Shown here: one piece after another, positions 58,936 through 64,000 of the stretch
Position numbering within the stretch: the stretch's first letter is position 1
Layout: each line of letters starts with the position of its first letter
Assembly (NCBI RefSeq): GCF_018917145.1
Contig: NZ_JAHLOD010000008.1
Span: forward strand, 1-64,000
From: Clostridium bornimense
GTDB taxonomy: Bacteria > Bacillota > Clostridia > Clostridiales > Clostridiaceae
Reading direction: 5' to 3'
DNA length: 64,000 nucleotides
Notes under the pieces: generated by a model
Databases searched by the model: none
Told to the model about the DNA's origin: nothing
What the model saw: the letters and a program-made list of their open reading frames with translations, nothing else
Translations under genes and position numbers: made by a program

Positions 58936-60897
58936 ATGAAAAAACTAAAATTTTTCATAATTTTTATAGCTGTTGTTTTTAATATTTTTATTTGTAGCAA
59001 AGTTTCTTTAAAGTTCATTAATAACAATACTAATATAAAATTAAAAGCTAGTAACGATTCTTATAAACTAAGAGATTCATTTTATTCCTTAGATGATGAA
59101 TCTGTAAATAGACAATCATCAAAACACTTCCAAATAATCTGGGGAAAAAATGATGATATAATAACTAAAGATCTTATTAAAGACAACCTAGAAAATTTAG
59201 AAAATATAAGATTACTATACATAGAAGAATTAAAAATGAAAGAAACCTGTAAATCAATCACTGATGGCAAGGGAAATTATAAAACAAATATCTATTTATC
59301 CAATACTGGTTTAAAAAAGATAAAAAATAAAGATACTTTTTCTGATTGTGATTCCAATGGCTTTGGGTATATGGTATTAGATCCTTCAACAATAAGCAAT
59401 ACTAATCCCCCTAGTTGGACATTAGCTGAAGCTTATGCTGATGTTGTCATCTTACATCAAGGTGGCACACTTGATAAATACTGGCGCAATACTATGTCAA
59501 ACTGGTTTAAAAATCAATATCTTAGCAGTGATAAATATTGCTACAAAGATACTGTTTTAGATCCTGACACAAGCTTTTTTTCATCCATTGTGCTAAATAG
59601 CAACTTAGCTTTTCCAGAAGCAGAAAATTCTAATGATTCTTGGCCATTTATTAATTATCTATCAGAAAATCCTGACAATCTAGATGGCTTAGGTTTAAAT
59701 TTAATACACTCTATATTAGAAAATAAAAAGCACTCTAATGTTTTTGATATTTTAAATGATAAATTAGATACTTCTCTGCAAGATATTATCGGTAATTATA
59801 CAAAACGAATGATTACTATGGATTTTGCTAATAAGGAAAAATACCTCTATTATTTAGATCAATTGAAAGCAGATTCTGATAACGAAAATAAAATTTTTAC
59901 AAACCTTGATCTTTCAAAAGGTACTTGGGTTACTATCCCTGATAATAAAGCACCTAAGCAAGGTGGTTACAATGTTATTCCTATAAAAAACTATAACAAA
60001 AATTCTCCTATCACTATAGATTTTAACGGAATAAATAATGATGCAGATAATTGGAGAGCAACTATTGTAGCTTTAAATGAAGATAACTCAACTACTTACT
60101 CTTCAACTTGGAACAATGGTGAAAATTCACTAACCCTTACTGGAAAAGAAACTGCTATATATTTAATTGTTGCTGCTACACCTAAAGATTTTAAAGATTT
60201 ATCAAAAATTGAACAAGATGATGAAATACCATCTTACCCATATAAAATAAAACTTAAAGTATCATCACAAAATTCTACTAATACTAGTACAACTTCTAGC
60301 AATAATACAACTGAAAATAGTAACGCTATAAACAATACTACTATTAATAACAATACTAATGTTAATACTAATAATGATGCAACTAAAAATAATACTACCA
60401 ATAATGATAGAGGAAATAGTAATACTAGTACACCTACAAAAGTTTGTAATGATAAAATAAAAATTGAAATGTACAATAAAATAAAAAATAGTTATTGTAA
60501 TAATCTAACTCTAAATTTTAGAATCACTAATACAGGATCAACTTCTATAAACGTAAAAGATATAAAATTACATTATTACTACACAAAAGATGGCAATGAA
60601 CCTCAATCTTTTTACTGCGATTGGTGTTCAATTAATAATAATGCCGTTAAATCAAATTTTATTTCTATAAGTGGAAAATATAATGCAGATACTTGTTTAG
60701 AATTATCATTTAATAGTAATACAATTTTAAAACCAAACGAAGAAATCTACATTCACTCTAGAATAGCTAAAAATAATTGGACAAATTATAATCAAAGCAA
60801 TGACTATTCCTTCAATAGTTACGCTAACAATTATGTTCAATGGAACAAAGTTAGTGGATATGTTAACGGAACTCTTGTTTGGGGAAATGAACCTTAA
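58936..60897 (+). CDS. DUF6055-like surface protein with C-terminal CBM3
   Basis: Residues up to about 435 are a clear paralogue of the gene before it (FYSLDDESVNRQSSKHFQII, LAEAYADVVILHQGG). Here both putative metal-binding histidines of the HExxH position are lost. An Asn/Thr-rich linker of about 70 residues follows. The last 150 residues are a family 3 carbohydrate-binding module: LNFRITNTGSTSINVKDIKL, HYYYTKDGNEPQSF and SGYVNGTLVWGNEP. CBM3 binds cellulose or related polymers, so the protein is likely to attach to plant fibre or wall material. AATCGGAGGCATT precedes the start. Confidence 0.8.
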   Translation: MKKLKFFIIFIAVVFNIFICSKVSLKFINNNTNIKLKASNDSYKLRDSFYSLDDESVNRQSSKHFQIIWGKNDDIITKDLIKDNLENLENIRLLYIEELKMKETCKSITDGKGNYKTNIYLSNTGLKKIKNKDTFSDCDSNGFGYMVLDPSTISNTNPPSWTLAEAYADVVILHQGGTLDKYWRNTMSNWFKNQYLSSDKYCYKDTVLDPDTSFFSSIVLNSNLAFPEAENSNDSWPFINYLSENPDNLDGLGLNLIHSILENKKHSNVFDILNDKLDTSLQDIIGNYTKRMITMDFANKEKYLYYLDQLKADSDNENKIFTNLDLSKGTWVTIPDNKAPKQGGYNVIPIKNYNKNSPITIDFNGINNDADNWRATIVALNEDNSTTYSSTWNNGENSLTLTGKETAIYLIVAATPKDFKDLSKIEQDDEIPSYPYKIKLKVSSQNSTNTSTTSSNNTTENSNAINNTTINNNTNVNTNNDATKNNTTNNDRGNSNTSTPTKVCNDKIKIEMYNKIKNSYCNNLTLNFRITNTGSTSINVKDIKLHYYYTKDGNEPQSFYCDWCSINNNAVKSNFISISGKYNADTCLELSFNSNTILKPNEEIYIHSRIAKNNWTNYNQSNDYSFNSYANNYVQWNKVSGYVNGTLVWGNEP

Positions 60898-60910
60898 TAT
60901 AAAAAGAAAA

Positions 60911-60951
60911 ACGTTGCAAGAGATACATCTTGCAACGTCTTTCTTTTTTTC
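60911..60951. terminator. Bidirectional terminator
   Basis: ACGTTGCAAGA pairs perfectly with TCTTGCAACGT; T-rich stretches follow on both strands, serving the CBM3 gene and the spore protein gene. Confidence 0.9.
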
Positions 60952-60979
60952 ACTCGAATGACTAAAATTTAATTTGGGA

Positions 60980-61168
60980 TTACTTTAACTTGTTCTCGTA
61001 TTCAGCTACCATTCTCTTAACCATTTCTCCACCTACGGATCCACATTGTTTAGAGCTTAAGTCTCCATTATAATCTGTGAATGGAACTCCTAATTCATTT
61101 GCTACTTCAGCCTTGAATTTTGATAATCCATTCTTTGCTTCTGGTACTAATTTTTGTGAACTTGCCAT
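60980..61168 (-). CDS. Small acid-soluble spore protein, alpha/beta type
   Basis: The 62-residue protein has both family signatures: KFKAEVANELGVPF, which contains the site cut by the germination protease, and GSVGGEMVKRMVAEYE. These proteins coat and protect DNA in spores. A very strong AAAGGAGGGACTC site precedes the ATG. A sigma-G-like promoter may lie in the 61170-61300 gap, but I cannot define it with confidence. It shows that the host forms spores. Confidence 0.96.
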   Translation of the reverse strand: MASSQKLVPEAKNGLSKFKAEVANELGVPFTDYNGDLSSKQCGSVGGEMVKRMVAEYENKLK

Positions 61169-61302
61169 TTTGAGTCCCTCCTTTAAATTTCACCTTCCGG
61201 TGATGCAAAGCTTTTTGATTTGTTAACTGCCTTGCACTATTAATTTACCCCATTATATTTTTTATACACTGTGGTATCACTGGAGAGTTTTCCATATTAT
61301 TC

Positions 61303-61629
61303 CTAAAGATTAGTTATTTCTTTTCTATCACCTTTAGAATTACCTATCTTAGTACTTCTCTTTTTAAGTTCCTCTTCCACAGCAGATATTTCAATTTTTC
61401 TATCCACCATCAATACTTCTAAGTGATATAATAAATCACAAATTTCTGCCACCATGTCTTCTTTGCTATCGCCTTTTGCAGCAATTATAACTTCTGTACA
61501 TTCTTCTCCAACTTTTTTTAATATTTTGTCAGTTCCTTTATTAAAAAGATAATTAGTATATGAATTCTCTACTGGATTATCTAATCTATCTTTTACTACA
61601 TTATATAAATCATTAATAACATTACTCAA
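61303..61629 (-). CDS. hisE: Phosphoribosyl-ATP pyrophosphatase HisE
   Basis: The MazG-like all-helical domain has the motif KVGEECTEVIIAAKGDSKED followed by EICDLLYHLEVLM, which holds the metal-binding Glu and Asp residues. It removes pyrophosphate from phosphoribosyl-ATP, the second step of histidine synthesis. The start is taken as TTG at 61629 (MSNVINDLYN), eight bases after AAGAGG; a GTG three codons earlier overlaps that site. It is the last gene of the his operon here, separate from hisI and not fused to it. Confidence 0.93.
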   Translation of the reverse strand: MSNVINDLYNVVKDRLDNPVENSYTNYLFNKGTDKILKKVGEECTEVIIAAKGDSKEDMVAEICDLLYHLEVLMVDRKIEISAVEEELKKRSTKIGNSKGDRKEITNL

Positions 61630-61648
61630 AATAAACACCTCTTAAAAA

Positions 61649-61954
61649 TTAAATAATTTTATTAAAAAAACATGTATCAGCACCAGTATGGCATGGTACT
61701 CCAACTTGCTCTACCTTAATAAGTAAAGTATCATTATCACAATCTGTATACATTTCTTTTATATATTGATAATGTCCAGATGTTGCGCCTTTATTCCAAA
61801 GTTCTTTTCTACTTCTTGAATAAAACCATGTTGTTTTTGTTTCTAATGTTTTTTTGTATGATTCTTCATTAACATAAGCAAGCATTAAAACCTTGTTAGT
61901 TTTATAATCAACAACAATAGCAGGCACTAATCCTTTTGAAAAATCTATATCCAT
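61649..61954 (-). CDS. hisI: Phosphoribosyl-AMP cyclohydrolase HisI
   Basis: The 101-residue protein carries the cyclohydrolase motifs [35 protein letters not shown], the metal site [13 protein letters not shown] and the cysteines in [13 protein letters not shown]. It opens the adenine ring of phosphoribosyl-AMP, step three of histidine synthesis. It starts eight bases after hisF with AGGGGGAA before the ATG. Confidence 0.95.
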   Translation of the reverse strand: MDIDFSKGLVPAIVVDYKTNKVLMLAYVNEESYKKTLETKTTWFYSRSRKELWNKGATSGHYQYIKEMYTDCDNDTLLIKVEQVGVPCHTGADTCFFNKII

Positions 61955-61962
61955 ATTTCCCC

Positions 61963-62721
61963 CTATAACCTAACTTCTATATTTCTTTCATGTAAATATT
62001 CTTTAACTTCTCCTATAGTAGCTTCTTTATAGTGAAATATTGATGCTGCAAGAGCTGCATCACAATCTGTTTCTTTAAATACCTCATAAAAACTATCTAT
62101 ATCTCCACAACCACCAGAAGCTATTACTGGTATATTTACAACTTTCAATACTTCATTTAAAAATTCTATATCAAAGCCATCTCTTGTTCCATCTTTATCC
62201 ATAGATGTTAAAAGAATTTCCCCAGCGCCAAGTTCTTCAACTTTTTTTGCCCATTCTATAGCATCAATTCCTGTATCCTCACGTCCACCTTTTACATACA
62301 CATTAAACCCACCATCAGCTCTTCTTTTTCCATCAATAGCAACTACTATACATTGACTTCCAAAAGATTCTGCACCTTCACTAATAAGACTAGGATTTCT
62401 CACTGCTGCTGAATTAATTGACACTTTATCAGCACCGGCTCTTAAAAGATTTTTTATATCTTCAATAGAATTAACGCCACCACCAACAGTAAGCGGTATA
62501 AACACTTCTCTTGAAGTTCTTTCAACAACATCAATCATAGTTTTTCTCTCTTCAAAAGATGCTGTAATATCTAAAAATACTAATTCATCAGCGCCCTCAG
62601 CATTATAAACCTTTGCGATTTCTACAGGATCACCAACATCCTTTATACCAACAAAATTTATTCCCTTAACAACTTTACCTTCCTTTACATCTAAACAAGG
62701 TATTATTCTTTTAGTTAACAT
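61963..62721 (-). CDS. hisF: Imidazole glycerol phosphate synthase subunit HisF
   Basis: A TIM-barrel protein that begins [19 protein letters not shown], with the catalytic Asp in PCLD and the second in [13 protein letters not shown]. Both phosphate-binding sites are present (TVGGGV and ASGGCGD). With HisH it makes imidazole glycerol phosphate and the purine precursor AICAR from PRFAR and glutamine-derived ammonia. It is four bases downstream of hisA. Confidence 0.96.
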   Translation of the reverse strand: MLTKRIIPCLDVKEGKVVKGINFVGIKDVGDPVEIAKVYNAEGADELVFLDITASFEERKTMIDVVERTSREVFIPLTVGGGVNSIEDIKNLLRAGADKVSINSAAVRNPSLISEGAESFGSQCIVVAIDGKRRADGGFNVYVKGGREDTGIDAIEWAKKVEELGAGEILLTSMDKDGTRDGFDIEFLNEVLKVVNIPVIASGGCGDIDSFYEVFKETDCDAALAASIFHYKEATIGEVKEYLHERNIEVRL

Positions 62722-62725
62722 AACC

Positions 62726-63439
62726 TCACCCCTTTAGAGCATCCAAAGCTTCTTTCAAATCTAAGGAACCACTATAAATAGCTTTTCCTGAAATAGCACC
62801 ATAAAGATTTAACTCTTTAATCTTTAGTAAATCCTCCAAATCTTTAACACCACCAGAAGCAACAATATCCATATTTACTGCATCACTTAATGCCTTTAAT
62901 CCTTCAATATTAGCTCCTTCTAAAGTTCCATCCTTTGATATATCTGTATATATTACAGTCTTTACCCCTATCTTCTCCAACTGACGAGAAAATTCTATAT
63001 AATCCATATTAGTACTCTCAAGCCATCCCTCTAAAGCCACTTTATTATCCTTGGCATCAACACCAACAGCAATTTTTTCTCCGTACTTCTCCACTGCTTT
63101 TATTAAAAATTCTTTATCCTTATATGCAGCTGTACCAATAATAGCTCTTGAAACCCCTAGGTCAAAAATTGCTTCTAAATCTTCTAATGTTCTTATACCA
63201 CCACCTAATTGCACTGGTATATTAACAGTTTTGGCAATAGCCTTTATAATATCAGAATTAACCCTCTTACCTTCTTTTGCACCATCTAAATCAACTAAAT
63301 GAATAAATTCTGCACCTGTTTTCTCAAATTCCTTTGCTATCTCAAGAGGAATACCCATTTCCTCACACTTATCAAATCTACCTTGATAAAGTCTTACTGC
63401 CTTACCACCTTTTATATCTATCGCCGGAAATAAAATCAT
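62726..63439 (-). CDS. hisA: ProFAR isomerase HisA
   Basis: This TIM-barrel paralogue of HisF begins [17 protein letters not shown] and carries the catalytic Asp in PAID and the partner in [12 protein letters not shown], with phosphate sites LGGGIRT and ASGGVKD. It isomerises ProFAR to PRFAR. Its start overlaps the end of hisH by four bases (ATGA), so the genes are coupled. Confidence 0.96.
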   Translation of the reverse strand: MILFPAIDIKGGKAVRLYQGRFDKCEEMGIPLEIAKEFEKTGAEFIHLVDLDGAKEGKRVNSDIIKAIAKTVNIPVQLGGGIRTLEDLEAIFDLGVSRAIIGTAAYKDKEFLIKAVEKYGEKIAVGVDAKDNKVALEGWLESTNMDYIEFSRQLEKIGVKTVIYTDISKDGTLEGANIEGLKALSDAVNMDIVASGGVKDLEDLLKIKELNLYGAISGKAIYSGSLDLKEALDALKG

Positions 63440-64000
63440 CCCACCATCTCCTTAAAATTTTTTAATAATTTAAGACCTACTTCACCACTTTTTTCTGGAT
63501 GAAATTGTGAAGCTACAATATTATCTCTACCAACTATAGCAGGAAAATCCACTTCATAATTGCAATCTCCTAAAATATACTTTTCATCACAATTTCCATG
63601 AAAAGAATGTACAAAATAAAAATATTCTCCATCATCTATTCCTTTAAATATAGGATGATTTTGCTTTATTCTCACACTATTCCAACCAATATGAGGAATC
63701 TTTTTTGAAATTTGAAATTTTGTTACCTTCCCAGGAATAAGTCCTAACCCTTCTGAATATCCCATCTCTTCAGAGGAATCAAAAACTAATTGCATTCCAA
63801 GACAAATTCCAAGCATTGGCTTACCTTTTTCTATTTCCTCTTTAATAATAGTATCTAATCCCATAGATTTTAAATTTTCCATTGCCTTCTTAAAAGCGCC
63901 TACTCCAGGAATTATAATTCCCTTACTATCCCTAATTACCTTCTTATCATTAGTCAAAGTTACCTCTGCCCCAATTTTCTTCATAGCCTTATAAATACTA
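63436..64000 (-). CDS. hisH: Imidazole glycerol phosphate synthase glutaminase HisH, 5' end missing
   Basis: The frame is open to the right edge, with SIYKAMKKIGAEV as its first visible residues, so roughly the first dozen residues are outside the window. The class I glutaminase site is complete: MLGICLGMQLVFD with the nucleophile cysteine, and the His/Glu pair in ASQFHPEKSGE. The protein supplies ammonia to HisF. It is upstream of hisA in the same operon. Confidence 0.95.
   Translation of the reverse strand, partial: SIYKAMKKIGAEVTLTNDKKVIRDSKGIIIPGVGAFKKAMENLKSMGLDTIIKEEIEKGKPMLGICLGMQLVFDSSEEMGYSEGLGLIPGKVTKFQISKKIPHIGWNSVRIKQNHPIFKGIDDGEYFYFVHSFHGNCDEKYILGDCNYEVDFPAIVGRDNIVASQFHPEKSGEVGLKLLKNFKEMVG

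Overview
The window is AT-rich DNA (roughly 28-30% GC by eye) with strong AGGAGG-type ribosome binding sites, an alpha/beta-type small acid-soluble spore protein, clostridial-type transporters and a bile salt hydrolase very close to the Clostridium perfringens enzyme. This points to a spore-forming gut Clostridium (sensu stricto). The species cannot be fixed from this window.

Layout. 1-20 kb is ordinary chromosome: a methyltransferase, a glycerophosphodiesterase, a radical SAM protein, a drug exporter, an M20 amidohydrolase, CorA, lactate permease, a beta-glucoside PTS operon, LysR with an FAD oxidoreductase, and an MMPL/heptad-repeat export pair with a divergent TetR. 20-27.5 kb holds cytidine deaminase, bile salt hydrolase and a complete urease operon (ureABCEFGD plus a UreI/AmiS channel). 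27.8-30.2 kb is a divergent AraC/MATE pair with a somewhat different base composition. 30.4-34 kb is a polymorphic toxin locus: one full-length pre-toxin (TG) protein with its immunity gene, followed by an orphan EndoU toxin tip with its immunity gene and a further decayed tip, all joined by copies of the same linker. 34.4-41.6 kb holds a large M26-type zinc metalloprotease with G5 repeats, an orphan ParA operon and a broken GxGYxYP-family gene.

41.77-55.42 kb is the most interesting region: a 13.6 kb integrated element inserted at the 3' end of ssrA (tmRNA). It is bounded by a 12-bp direct repeat that is the tmRNA 3' end. It carries a large serine recombinase, a phage-type repressor, a replication-initiator-like gene, and a five-gene operon of type I restriction-modification (hsdR-hsdM-hsdS) followed by a DUF262 protein and a HEPN-type predicted ribonuclease. 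Joining the two ends in silico rebuilds an attP with near-perfect inverted arms whose centre lies on the last two bases of the shared repeat. The insertion also separates the tmRNA from its own terminator and changes the C-terminus of the recombinase.

55.4-64 kb returns to chromosome: tmRNA, a NagZ-like GH3 enzyme, two tandem DUF6055-like secreted proteins (one with a CBM3 module), the spore protein, and the end of a histidine operon (hisH-hisA-hisF-hisI-hisE), with hisH cut by the window edge.
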